From the NCBI GenBank assembly GCA_031177735.1, contig JAPSKJ010000027.1, forward strand, positions 1-16,414: a stretch of DNA of 16,414 bases, in the 5' to 3' direction. The translations under genes were made by a program, and so were the position numbers. Of the stretch, positions 1 to 6,522 are shown piece after piece. The stretch comes from Nocardioides sp. Its GTDB lineage: Bacteria > Actinomycetota > Actinomycetes > Propionibacteriales > Nocardioidaceae. Within the stretch, counting starts at the first letter, position 1. The number at the start of each line of letters is the position of its first letter. Below the pieces are notes generated by a model. The model saw only the letters and a program-made list of their open reading frames with translations, ran no database searches and was not told where the DNA came from.

Positions 1-71
1 ACATGTACGCCTCGAAGGCCAAGGAGCTCGCCAAGCAGCGCTCGGCGGCGGAGGAGAAGCCCGCCGCCTGA
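1..71 (+). CDS. C-terminal end of an unidentified protein (partial)
   Basis: The reading frame that enters at the left edge (first full codon at base 3) runs open to a TGA at 69-71. Only about 22 residues are visible, a charged Lys/Glu/Ala-rich tail ending in EEKPAA. This is typical of a soluble C-terminal extension and too short to assign to a family. The in-frame ATG at 3-5 could make this look like a tiny complete gene, but there is no room to see a ribosome-binding site and a longer upstream gene is far more likely. The next gene starts 17 nt downstream on the same strand, so the two may be co-transcribed. Confidence 0.55.
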   Translation, partial: MYASKAKELAKQRSAAEEKPAA

Positions 72-88
72 CGGGGTACCGGGTCGCC

Positions 89-382
89 ATGACCAGCGAA
101 GCCGACGCCAACTCCGAGGACCTGCGACAGGCCGTTCAGGCCGCGGTGGACGCCGCCGCGACGGCGTACACCGAGGATGCCGGCACCGACGTCCAGCGGC
201 GACTGCGTGAGGAGCTGAGCCGCCGCGGTGTCGACGTCGATGACGACGCCTGGCTGGCCGAGGCTGCCCGCAACGTGCGCTCGGGACATCACGTGACGGT
301 GGGTGCCCCGCCCGAGCGCGGGGGAGCGACGGACCGGGAGAGCGCTCCGGGCTCGCTCGGCGGGGACAACGGCGGCGGCTGA
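89..382 (+). CDS. Small acidic hypothetical protein (97 aa)
   Basis: The ATG at 89 opens a 97-residue protein with strongly G/C-biased third codon positions, which supports real coding. It has no signal peptide or membrane segment. Residues about 1-60 are acidic and Ala-rich and look helical (DLRQAVQAAVDAAATAY, then a Glu/Arg-rich helix). The C-terminal 30 residues are Gly/Pro-rich and probably disordered. I recognise no family. No convincing Shine-Dalgarno precedes the ATG; there is only a G-run about 10-14 nt upstream. It follows the truncated upstream gene by 17 nt and converges on the MBL-fold hydrolase gene, with 12 nt between the two stop codons. Confidence 0.6.
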   Translation: MTSEADANSEDLRQAVQAAVDAAATAYTEDAGTDVQRRLREELSRRGVDVDDDAWLAEAARNVRSGHHVTVGAPPERGGATDRESAPGSLGGDNGGG

Positions 383-398
383 GGAAGCCCCGCCTCAG
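379..398. terminator. Short hairpin spanning two convergent stop codons (weak terminator candidate)
   Basis: CTGAGG (379-384) and CCTCAG (393-398) form a perfect 6-bp inverted repeat with an 8-nt loop. The arms contain the TGA of the plus-strand gene and the TGA of the minus-strand gene. There is no U-tract on either side. The stem is short, so this is only a candidate bidirectional terminator. Confidence 0.3.
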
Positions 399-1018
399 AA
401 GGAGCCGCGCTCGGCGCCGATCGTGGTGTCGTCGCCGTGGCCGGTGTGCACGACCGTCTCGTCGGGCAGGCTGAACAGGCGCGCGCGGATCGACTCCTCC
501 AGCGTGGGCCGGTCGCTGTAGGAGCGTCCGGTGGCACCGGGGCCACCCTGGAAGAGGGTGTCGCCGGTGAAGACGCATCCCAGGTCGGGCGCGTACAGGC
601 AGACCGCGCCCGGGGCGTGGCCGGGGGTGTGCAGCACCTGCAGGGTCGTCCCGGCGACCTCGATCGCCTGGCCGTCGGTGAGGTCGTAGTCCCACAGGTA
701 GGCGTCGACGTCGTCGGGGCCCCCATGGGTGAGCTCCCACAGCGGGCGGTCCGCGGGGTGCAGCAGGATGGGTGCGACCGTGAGCTCGCGCAGCGCGGGC
801 GCCACCCGGACGTGGTCGTCGTGCGCGTGGGTGCACACGATCGCGCGCACCTGCCGCTGCCCGACGACCGCCATGATGTCGTCGACCGAGTGCGGCGCGT
901 CGATCACGACGCACTCGGTGTCGTCGCCGACGACCCAGACGTTGTTGTCGACCTCGAACGTCTCGCCGTCGAGGGTGAACGTGCCGGAGGTGACGGCGTG
1001 GTCGACCCGGGCGGCCAT
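395..1018 (-). CDS. MBL-fold metallo-hydrolase, probable S-formylmycothiol hydrolase partner of MscR
   Basis: This is a 207-residue metallo-beta-lactamase-fold (glyoxalase II-like) hydrolase. The zinc ligands are all visible: the THAHDDH motif (His64, His66, Asp68, His69), His134 in TPGH, Asp153 in TGDTLF and His194 in HTGHGD. It has no signal peptide and is therefore cytoplasmic. The frame stays open upstream through the dehydrogenase gene, but the ATG at 1018 is the sensible start: it shares one base with the TGA of the upstream gene (TGATG), so translation is coupled. Mycobacterium tuberculosis has the same gene order (mscR followed by the MBL hydrolase Rv2260). The likely substrate is therefore the S-formylmycothiol, or a related thioester, made by the dehydrogenase. 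The fold is certain; the substrate is inferred from context. Confidence 0.9.
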   Translation of the reverse strand: MAARVDHAVTSGTFTLDGETFEVDNNVWVVGDDTECVVIDAPHSVDDIMAVVGQRQVRAIVCTHAHDDHVRVAPALRELTVAPILLHPADRPLWELTHGGPDDVDAYLWDYDLTDGQAIEVAGTTLQVLHTPGHAPGAVCLYAPDLGCVFTGDTLFQGGPGATGRSYSDRPTLEESIRARLFSLPDETVVHTGHGDDTTIGAERGSF

Positions 1019-2118
1019 CAGAGCACCACCACCGAGCGGAGCACGTCGCCGTGGTGCATGCGCTCGAAGGCCTGCTCCACCTCGCCGATGCCGATCTCCT
1101 CGGTGACGAAGGCGTCCAGGTCGAGGCGCCCCTGCTGGTAGAGGTCGATGAGCAGCGGGAAGTCGCGCGAGGGCAGGCAGTCGCCGTACCAGCTGGACTT
1201 CAGCGCTCCGCCGCGGCCGAAGACGTCGATGAGGGGCAGGTCGGGCACCTTCATGTCCGGCGTCGGCACGCCGACGAGCACCACGGTGCCGGCCAGGTCG
1301 CGGGCGTAGAACGCCTGCCTCCAGGTCTCCGGGCGGCCGACGGCCTCGATCACGATGTCGGCGCCCTCCGCGCCCTCGTAGAACTCCCCGGCGATGCGCT
1401 TGACCTCGGCGATCGGGTCGGTGGCCGAGGAGTCGATCGTGTGGGTGGCGCCCATCCGCGTGGCCGCCTCGAGCTTCTTGGCGTCGATGTCGATCGCGAT
1501 GATCGGGTTGGCGCCGGCCAGCGCCGAGCCGGCGACCGCGGCGATGCCGACACCACCGCAGCCGATGACCGCCACGGACTTCCCGCGGGTGGCACCGCCG
1601 GTGTTGATCGCGGCACCGATGCCGGCCATCACCCCGCAGCCGAGCAGGCCTGCTGCCGCCGGACGTGCCGTCGGATCCACCTTCGTGCACTGTCCCGCAG
1701 CGACGAGCGTCTTCTCCGCGAACGCCCCGATCCCGAGCGCAGGGGAGAGCTCCGTGCCGTCCTCGAGCGTCATCTTCTGGGTCGCGTTGTGGGTGTTGAA
1801 GCAGTACTGCAGGTCACCGCGCTTGCAGGCCCGGCACTCTCCGCACACCGCTCGCCAGTTGAGGACCACGAAGTCCCCGGGGGCGACGTTCGTGACGTCG
1901 GCACCGACCGACTCCACGATCCCTGCTGCCTCGTGGCCGAGCAGGAACGGGAACTCGTCGTTGATGCCGCCCTCGCGGTAGTGCAGGTCGGTGTGGCACA
2001 CCCCGCACGCCTGGACCCGGACGAGGGCCTCACCGGGTCCCGGGGCGGGCACGTTGATGGTGACCACCTCGACGGGGGCTCCCTTGGACATGGCGACGAC
2101 GGCCTTCACCTGCTGCAT
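1018..2118 (-). CDS. mscR: S-(hydroxymethyl)mycothiol dehydrogenase (mycothiol-dependent formaldehyde dehydrogenase)
   Basis: This 366-residue zinc-dependent medium-chain alcohol dehydrogenase oxidises the formaldehyde-mycothiol adduct with NAD. The catalytic zinc ligands are Cys41, His62 (in GHE) and Cys161. The structural zinc lobe has Cys92, Cys95, Cys98 and Cys106. The Rossmann motif is GCGGVG at 186-191, with Asp210 at the end of the second strand, which favours NAD over NADP. Sequence style and length match the class III-like actinobacterial MscR group rather than general alcohol dehydrogenases. The same activity is also called nitrosomycothiol reductase. The ATG at 2118 has no Shine-Dalgarno but sits 7 nt after a TAGTGT -10 box, so the transcript may be leaderless. 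The TGA overlaps the start of the MBL hydrolase by one base, which indicates a two-gene detoxification operon. Confidence 0.92.
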   Translation of the reverse strand: MQQVKAVVAMSKGAPVEVVTINVPAPGPGEALVRVQACGVCHTDLHYREGGINDEFPFLLGHEAAGIVESVGADVTNVAPGDFVVLNWRAVCGECRACKRGDLQYCFNTHNATQKMTLEDGTELSPALGIGAFAEKTLVAAGQCTKVDPTARPAAAGLLGCGVMAGIGAAINTGGATRGKSVAVIGCGGVGIAAVAGSALAGANPIIAIDIDAKKLEAATRMGATHTIDSSATDPIAEVKRIAGEFYEGAEGADIVIEAVGRPETWRQAFYARDLAGTVVLVGVPTPDMKVPDLPLIDVFGRGGALKSSWYGDCLPSRDFPLLIDLYQQGRLDLDAFVTEEIGIGEVEQAFERMHHGDVLRSVVVL

Positions 2119-2125
2119 GGGGTCG

Positions 2126-2131
2126 ACACTA
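2126..2131 (-). promoter_or_regulatory. -10 box of probable leaderless mscR promoter
   Basis: On the minus strand TAGTGT matches the actinobacterial TANNNT -10 consensus and ends 7 nt before the mscR ATG. This places the transcription start at or next to the start codon. No good -35 hexamer is visible. Confidence 0.5.
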
Positions 2132-2142
2132 GACAGCCGCCG

Positions 2143-2171
2143 TTGGTCCTCGGTCGTCGGCCTCCTAGGCT
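2143..2171 (+). promoter_or_regulatory. Promoter of the flavin reductase gene (-35 TTGGTC, -10 TAGGCT), probably leaderless
   Basis: TTGGTC (2143-2148) and TAGGCT (2166-2171) are separated by 17 nt. The -10 box ends 6 nt before the GTG at 2178. No ribosome-binding site intervenes, so transcription probably starts at the GTG. The 59-nt gap is shared with the divergent mscR promoter. Confidence 0.5.
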
Positions 2172-2177
2172 CGGCGC

Positions 2178-2675
2178 GTGACGATCCACGCGGGACATCC
2201 CTTCCCGACGCCGGACGACCCGGTGCGCCGGCTGCGCGGACGCTTCGGTGGGCAGGTGTCGCTGTGGACCTCGGGGCGGGGCGGCGAGCGTGCCGGGCTC
2301 ACGGTCTCCAGCACGATGGTGGCCGCCGGGGAGCCTGCGCGCCTGCTCGGCCTGGTCGACCCCGACAGCGACCTCGCCGACACGCTCGCTGGCACCGGTC
2401 GTGCGGTGGTGCAGCTGCTCTCGTGGGATCACCGCAACCTCGCCGAGGCGTTCGCGGGCACGGCGCCGGCTCCGGGCGGACCGTTCGCGCACGCGGCCTT
2501 CGAGGACACCGCCTGGGGCCCTCGCATGGTCGACGTCGACACCTGGGCGGGGGTGAGCGTCGAGGAGACGCGGGAGGTGGGCTGGTCGCTGCTGGTGACC
2601 GCCGCCATCGAGCACGTCGAGGTCGGCGACGACGCCGAGCCGCTGATCCACCGGCGCGGACGGTGGGTGCGATGA
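2178..2675 (+). CDS. Flavin reductase-like, FMN-binding split-barrel protein
   Basis: This 165-residue protein fits the flavin reductase-like family, which passes electrons from NAD(P)H to free FMN or FAD for a partner monooxygenase. Visible family features are the N-terminal RLRGRFGGQVSLWTS strand, GLTVSSTMV, a region matching the usual 'Pro-Pro-Leu' segment (ARLLGLVDPDSDLADTL), a mid-protein VVQLL segment and the C-terminal PLIHRRGRW strand. It has no signal peptide. The GTG start is set by the -10 box 6 nt upstream. It is followed by an N-acetyltransferase gene, the same order as hsaB-nat in the mycobacterial cholesterol-degradation cluster, but no oxygenase genes lie nearby. The electron acceptor and partner enzyme are unknown. 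A role as a general FMN-binding protein without reductase activity remains possible. Confidence 0.75.
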   Translation: MTIHAGHPFPTPDDPVRRLRGRFGGQVSLWTSGRGGERAGLTVSSTMVAAGEPARLLGLVDPDSDLADTLAGTGRAVVQLLSWDHRNLAEAFAGTAPAPGGPFAHAAFEDTAWGPRMVDVDTWAGVSVEETREVGWSLLVTAAIEHVEVGDDAEPLIHRRGRWVR

Positions 2676-2728
2676 GCGCGGACCGACGACCCGAGCCGGT
2701 GTGCTCGAGCGGGGAGGGAAGCCGATGA
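2672..2728 (+). CDS. Possible 18-codon bridging ORF between flavin reductase and NAT genes
   Basis: An ATG at 2672 overlaps the flavin reductase TGA (ATGA) and runs 18 codons to a TGA at 2726-2728. That stop in turn overlaps the NAT ATG at 2725 (again ATGA). The peptide is short and Arg/Ser/Glu-rich with no recognisable feature. It may carry ribosomes across the 49-nt gap, or it may be chance. The NAT gene has its own good Shine-Dalgarno inside this ORF. Confidence 0.2.
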   Translation: MSADRRPEPVCSSGEGSR

Positions 2729-3564
2729 GTGTCGACGGCTACCTGGCGCGGCTCGGGCTCGACCACCGGCCGCCCGCGACGCTCGAGACGCTGGTCGACC
2801 TCCAGCGCCGTCATCTCGACACGTTGCCCTACGACAACCTCGCGATCATGCTGGGTCGACCCGACCCGGTCGACCCCGACGTCACGCTCGCCCGGATCGC
2901 GGCCGGAGGCAACGCGGGCTACTGCTTCCATCACAACGCCGCCTTCGAAGCGGTGCTGCGGTCGCTCGGCTACCGCACCAGCCGGCGCGGGGGAGCGGTC
3001 GTCGACGCACAGGGTGTGAGCGGACCGGTCGACCACCACGTGGTCGTCGTCCACGACCTCCCGGCGCCGGGCAACCCCGACGGCCGCTGGTGGGCCGACG
3101 TCGGCTTCGGCGACGGCTTCCGCGATCCGCTGCCGCTGACGCCGGGGACCTATGAGCAGGGTCCGTTCACCTACGGGATCGAGGCCGGCCCCGACGACCG
3201 CTGGACCTTCCGGCAGGACCCGTCCGGCAGCTTCGAGGCCAACACGGCGTCCGCCGAACCGCTCACCAGCGAGTTCATCGAGGTGGTGCACGCCCGGCTT
3301 TCCACGCCGCCGGAGGGCCACTACACCCGCATCCTCGTCGTCGAGCGCCGCACCGCTGACGCCATCGAGGCGCTGCGCTGCTGCACTTTTCGGCGCATCA
3401 CCGCGGCCGGCCGCGAGGAGCACGAGCTACGGGAGTACGCCGACTGGCGGGCCGCCCTGGTCGGGCTCCGCGTGAGCCTGGCGGGCGTCGGCGACGACGA
3501 GCTCCGGGGCTTGCACGCCCGCATGCTCGGCGCCCACGAGGAATGGCTGCTCGCCCGTGGCTGA
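2725..3564 (+). CDS. nat: Arylamine N-acetyltransferase (NAT family)
   Basis: This 279-residue cytoplasmic enzyme transfers acetyl, or another acyl group, from CoA to arylamines, hydrazines or related acceptors. The catalytic triad is visible: Cys67 in NAGYCFHHN, His105 in HHVVVV and Asp125 in WADVGFGD. The N-terminal LPYDNLAI segment is also typical. Length fits the bacterial NAT family. The active-site loop reads GNAGYC where the usual motif is RGGYC, so the conserved Arg and one Gly are replaced. The ATG at 2725 is preceded by GGAGG (2713-2717) at 7-nt spacing and is preferred over an in-frame GTG at 2701. The following coiled-coil gene begins inside its last codons (8-nt overlap), so the two are translated together. 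NAT activity is very likely; the acceptor is unknown. Confidence 0.88.
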   Translation: MSVDGYLARLGLDHRPPATLETLVDLQRRHLDTLPYDNLAIMLGRPDPVDPDVTLARIAAGGNAGYCFHHNAAFEAVLRSLGYRTSRRGGAVVDAQGVSGPVDHHVVVVHDLPAPGNPDGRWWADVGFGDGFRDPLPLTPGTYEQGPFTYGIEAGPDDRWTFRQDPSGSFEANTASAEPLTSEFIEVVHARLSTPPEGHYTRILVVERRTADAIEALRCCTFRRITAAGREEHELREYADWRAALVGLRVSLAGVGDDELRGLHARMLGAHEEWLLARG

Positions 3565-4462
3565 GGTCGACCTCCTGGAGATCGCCGAGGAGCTCTACGC
3601 CCTCCCGCTGGCCGACTTCACGCCCTCGCGCGATGCCCGCGCCAAGCGGCTGTCGAAGGACGACAAGGACGCGGCCAAGCGGGTCAAGGCGCTGCGCAAG
3701 CCCTCGACGGCAGCATGGGTGGTCAACCTGCTGGTCCGGCTCGACACCGAGCAGGTCGACCAGGTGCTGGGGATCGGCGATGCGTTGCGTGAGGCGCAGG
3801 CGGGCATGGACGCCGCCCAGCTGCGCGAGCTGACCAAGCAGCGCCGTCAGCTGACCGCAGCCGTCACCACGCGGGCGCGGGCGTTGGCCCGCGAGCGCGG
3901 GCTGCGGGTGACCGAGTCGGTCGCCGAGCAGGTGGAGGCCACCTTGACGGCCGCGATGATCGACACCGGCGCCGCGGCCGCGGTGCGCAGCGGACTGCTG
4001 GTCACCCACCTGGAGACCACCGGCTTCGGCGAGCTCGACGTGACCGGCGCCGTCGCCGTCGCCGAGGCCATCGGTCACCAGGCCACCCCGGCGGACAAGA
4101 CCCTCCACGTGGTGCCGGCGAGCGCGGAGGACGACACCGAGGGCCCGGACGAGGCCGCGCTGGAGCGGGCCCGCGAGAGGCTCGCCGGAGCGGAGGAGGC
4201 GCTGTCCGAAGCCGCTCACGCTGCCGACGCCCACCGCGCCGACGTCGACCGGCTCCAGGCCCGCAGCCTCCAGGTGCAGGCCGAGCTGGAGGAGCTGCGC
4301 CGGCGGCTCGCTGAGCTGGAGGCCACCGCGGAGGAGGTCGACGACGAGCTGGGAGAGGCCGAGGACGCGCTCGTGCTGGCGCAGGCCGACGTCGACGAGG
4401 CGACCCAGCTGCGCGACCAGGCCAGGTCGGCGCTGCAGGAGCTCACCGGCGAGACCAGCTGA
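3557..4462 (+). CDS. Coiled-coil hypothetical protein, basic N-terminus and acidic C-terminus
   Basis: This 301-residue cytoplasmic protein has no recognised catalytic domain. Residues about 1-60 are charged and Lys/Arg-rich (SRDARAKRLSKDDKDAAKRV, then the motif KPSTAAWVVNLL). The middle (60-190) is predicted helical. Residues about 195-295 form a long acidic heptad-like coiled coil rich in Ala, Glu, Leu and Arg. I believe similar proteins occur in other actinobacteria as conserved hypotheticals, but no function is known to me. The GTG at 3557 lies 8 nt before the end of the NAT gene, with a GAGGA about 14 nt upstream that is distant for a Shine-Dalgarno, so expression probably depends on coupling to nat. 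It converges on the DksA-type gene with only 8 nt between the two ends. Confidence 0.7.
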   Translation: MAEVDLLEIAEELYALPLADFTPSRDARAKRLSKDDKDAAKRVKALRKPSTAAWVVNLLVRLDTEQVDQVLGIGDALREAQAGMDAAQLRELTKQRRQLTAAVTTRARALARERGLRVTESVAEQVEATLTAAMIDTGAAAAVRSGLLVTHLETTGFGELDVTGAVAVAEAIGHQATPADKTLHVVPASAEDDTEGPDEAALERARERLAGAEEALSEAAHAADAHRADVDRLQARSLQVQAELEELRRRLAELEATAEEVDDELGEAEDALVLAQADVDEATQLRDQARSALQELTGETS

Positions 4463-4470
4463 CGGGCGGC

Positions 4471-4815
4471 TCAGCGCCCACCCGACGCGCACGCGACGCA
4501 CCTGCGCGCAGCGGGGCGCACCTCCAGGCGGGCGGGAGCGATCGGTCGCCCGCAGCGCTCGCAGATGCCGTAGGTGCCGGCGTCGAACCGCTCGAGTGCG
4601 GCCTCGACCTCGGCGAGCTGAGACCGGGCCTGCCGCGCCAACGCGGCCACCTGCGAGCGCTCGAACGCGATGGTCGCGCCCTCGGGGTCGTGCTCGTCGT
4701 CAGCGTTGGTGTCGCGGGACGCCGCGACCACCTCGTCGAAGTCACCGGTCAGGGCCGCGAGGCGACGCGCGGCCTGCTCCCGCTGCGCCAGCAGCCGCTC
4801 GCGTGCACCGTCCAC
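4471..4815 (-). CDS. TraR/DksA-type C4 zinc-finger protein
   Basis: This 114-residue protein has the DksA/TraR architecture: an N-terminal helical hairpin (about 1-75, Arg/Ala/Glu-rich, with the acidic segment NADDEHDPEGATIAFERSQ) followed by a four-cysteine zinc finger, Cys85-x2-Cys88 and Cys106-x2-Cys109. Family members bind RNA polymerase through the secondary channel and alter transcription initiation. The many small actinobacterial members have mostly uncharacterised roles, and the acidic tip of this one is not the exact DksA DxxDxA motif. The GTG start at 4815 has no Shine-Dalgarno; a CAGCAT -10-like sequence ends 6 nt upstream on the minus strand, so it may be leaderless. It is transcribed toward the coiled-coil gene and away from the PIG-L gene. 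Confidence 0.85.
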   Translation of the reverse strand: MDGARERLLAQREQAARRLAALTGDFDEVVAASRDTNADDEHDPEGATIAFERSQVAALARQARSQLAEVEAALERFDAGTYGICERCGRPIAPARLEVRPAARRCVACASGGR

Positions 4816-4889
4816 CCGTCCATGCTGTCAGCGGACGCCGACGACGCGGTCTCCCGCCGTTGGGGGATGCGGGCCGCACGGACCCGGCC

Positions 4890-4895
4890 TAGGCT
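4890..4895 (+). promoter_or_regulatory. -10 box of probable leaderless PIG-L deacetylase promoter
   Basis: TAGGCT matches TANNNT and ends 6 nt before the ATG at 4902. The surrounding CCTAGGCTCG is identical to the sequence before the flavin reductase GTG. No -35 hexamer at a standard distance stands out, and there is no Shine-Dalgarno. Confidence 0.5.
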
Positions 4896-4901
4896 CGCGA
4901 G

Positions 4902-5711
4902 ATGGCCGACGGGCGCCTGGCGCGCTTCGACGACGACGCCTTCGCGCGGGTGCTCTGCGTGGTGGCGCACCCCGACGACGTCGAGTACGGCACGTCGGCC
5001 GCCGTGGCCGCTTGGACCGCCCGCGGCATCGACGTCGCCTACCTGTTGCTGACCCGCGGCGAGGCCGGGATGGACGCGCTGCCGCCCGACCGCACCGCCG
5101 AGCTGCGGATGGACGAGCAGATCGCCGGCTCCGCGGCCGTGGGCGTCTCCGAGGTCGAGTTCCTCACCTATCCCGACGGCGTGCTGGAGTACTCCCTCCC
5201 GATGCGCCGCGACATCGCCCGGGTCATCCGCAGGTGGCGACCGGACGCGGTGCTCGTCGGGAGCTGGGAGGTGGAGTTCGCCGCCGGGCTGAACCAGGCC
5301 GATCACCGGGTCGCCGGGCTGGCGGCCGTCGACGCGCTCCGCGACGCGGGCAACCGTTGGGTCTTCCCCGAATTGCTCGAGGAGGGACTCGAACCGTGGT
5401 CACCACGCTGGCTGCTGGTCAGTGGTGCCTTCACCCCCACCCACGGGGTCGACGTGACCGGTGAGCCCCTCGAGCGGGGGATCGCTGCACTGGAGTGCCA
5501 CCGCGAATACCTCGCCGGGCTCCCCGGCCATCCACCGCCGCGACTGATGCTGACCGGCATCGCGGCGCTCCAGGGGCGAGAGCTGGGCGTGCGGCACGCG
5601 GCGCTCTTCCGTGCCTACGACTTCCACGCGCCGCCCCCGATCGCCCTGGAGGCGATGCGGCTGGCCGAGGCGGAGCTCCCGGGTCTGGGCGGTCCGGGAG
5701 GGCGCGCCTGA
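4902..5711 (+). CDS. PIG-L/LmbE family deacetylase
   Basis: This 269-residue cytoplasmic zinc hydrolase belongs to the family that removes N-acetyl groups from GlcNAc-containing compounds, which includes MshB and Mca of mycothiol metabolism. The hallmark AHPDDVE motif (His23, Pro24, Asp25, Asp26, Glu28) gives the zinc ligands and catalytic Asp. The third ligand is His135 in QADHR, where the usual motif is (G/H)PDHR. The TRGEAG segment at 51-56 and FLTYPDG at 87-93 are also typical. At 269 residues it is somewhat shorter than MshB and Mca, and I see no reason to assign it to either one. It is a single-gene unit with a likely leaderless start, converging with the secreted EEP-fold gene 4 nt downstream. 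The substrate is unknown. Confidence 0.88.
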   Translation: MADGRLARFDDDAFARVLCVVAHPDDVEYGTSAAVAAWTARGIDVAYLLLTRGEAGMDALPPDRTAELRMDEQIAGSAAVGVSEVEFLTYPDGVLEYSLPMRRDIARVIRRWRPDAVLVGSWEVEFAAGLNQADHRVAGLAAVDALRDAGNRWVFPELLEEGLEPWSPRWLLVSGAFTPTHGVDVTGEPLERGIAALECHREYLAGLPGHPPPRLMLTGIAALQGRELGVRHAALFRAYDFHAPPPIALEAMRLAEAELPGLGGPGGRA

Positions 5712-5715
5712 CCGG

Positions 5716-6522
5716 TTACCGCAGGCCCGGTGGCAGCAGCCGGGCGTGGGCGAGCGCGAAGTCGTGGTCGGTGTACGTCGCGGGTACGACCTCCACCCGC
5801 GGGCCGCGGAACTCGGCCGACCCGTAGAGGTGCTGGATACCCGGGGCCTGCTCCGCCTCCGCGTCCGTCAGCGTCCACATCCCCGCGGCGGCGCAGCTGT
5901 CGGTGCGGTTGACGTCACCTCCGAAGATCGTCGGACCACTGGCGGCGTATCCCGCGAGCACCTGCGCGAGCTCGGCGCACTGTCCGTCGTTCGCGGCACG
6001 CGCCCCGTCGGAGCCGCGCGTGCTGAGGTGGGTGACGCAGGCGGTCACGTCGCGGGTCGTGGTGGCGCACAGCCAGCGCCGCTCCTCAGAGCCGAACTGG
6101 CTCTCGAACGCCGCCTCCGCGGACTCGCGGATCCGCTCCTTGGTCAGCACCGCGTTGCCGAAGACGCCACGGTCGCCCGGGTTCCGGCAGGGCAGCGGCG
6201 CGCCGTTGTAGATGACGGTCGCGAAGCGCAGGTGGTAGCCGGTCTCCGCGGCGATCCGCTCGACGTCGCCGCTGCACGCCTCGTTGAGCGTCACCGCGTG
6301 GGGGTCGATGGTGTCGATCTGCGCGATGGCCTCGTCGACGACCTTCGGATACTCGGTGCCCCCGAAGCAGCCGGCCAGGCCGGAGAGGCACAGGTTCATC
6401 TGGAGGAGTCGGTAGGGCGACCCTGCGTGCTCCGGGCTCGTTGCCGCGGCACCCGCCGGCGGTGCGAGGACCGGCGTGGAGAACAGCACGGCGAGGGTCA
6501 GCAACAGCTTCAGCATCTTCAC
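5716..6522 (-). CDS. Secreted endonuclease/exonuclease/phosphatase-fold protein
   Basis: This 268-residue protein has a Sec signal peptide: KMLK, a hydrophobic core LLLTLAVLFSTPVLA, and an AGAAA cleavage region near residue 27. The mature part has the DNase I-like EEP catalytic set: Asn43 in LLQMNLC, Glu81 in LNEAC, His165 in THLST, Asp203/Asn205 in GGDVN, and Asp252-His253 in YTDHD. Eight cysteines remain after cleavage, an even number that suggests disulfides in an extracellular protein. Whether it cleaves nucleic acid, phospholipid or another phosphodiester is not visible. The frame is open much further upstream, but the GTG at 6522 (or ATG at 6516) is right because it starts the signal peptide and has AGGTGG 5 nt upstream. 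It is a single gene; its 3' end nearly touches the PIG-L gene. Confidence 0.85.
   Translation of the reverse strand: MKMLKLLLTLAVLFSTPVLAPPAGAAATSPEHAGSPYRLLQMNLCLSGLAGCFGGTEYPKVVDEAIAQIDTIDPHAVTLNEACSGDVERIAAETGYHLRFATVIYNGAPLPCRNPGDRGVFGNAVLTKERIRESAEAAFESQFGSEERRWLCATTTRDVTACVTHLSTRGSDGARAANDGQCAELAQVLAGYAASGPTIFGGDVNRTDSCAAAGMWTLTDAEAEQAPGIQHLYGSAEFRGPRVEVVPATYTDHDFALAHARLLPPGLR

Noticed and set aside
4902..5711. Assignment of the PIG-L protein as MshB or Mca (mycothiol enzymes) because mscR is nearby
   Set aside because: mscR is over 2.7 kb away in a different unit. The protein is shorter, and its third metal motif (QADHR) differs from the usual form, so only the family is named.
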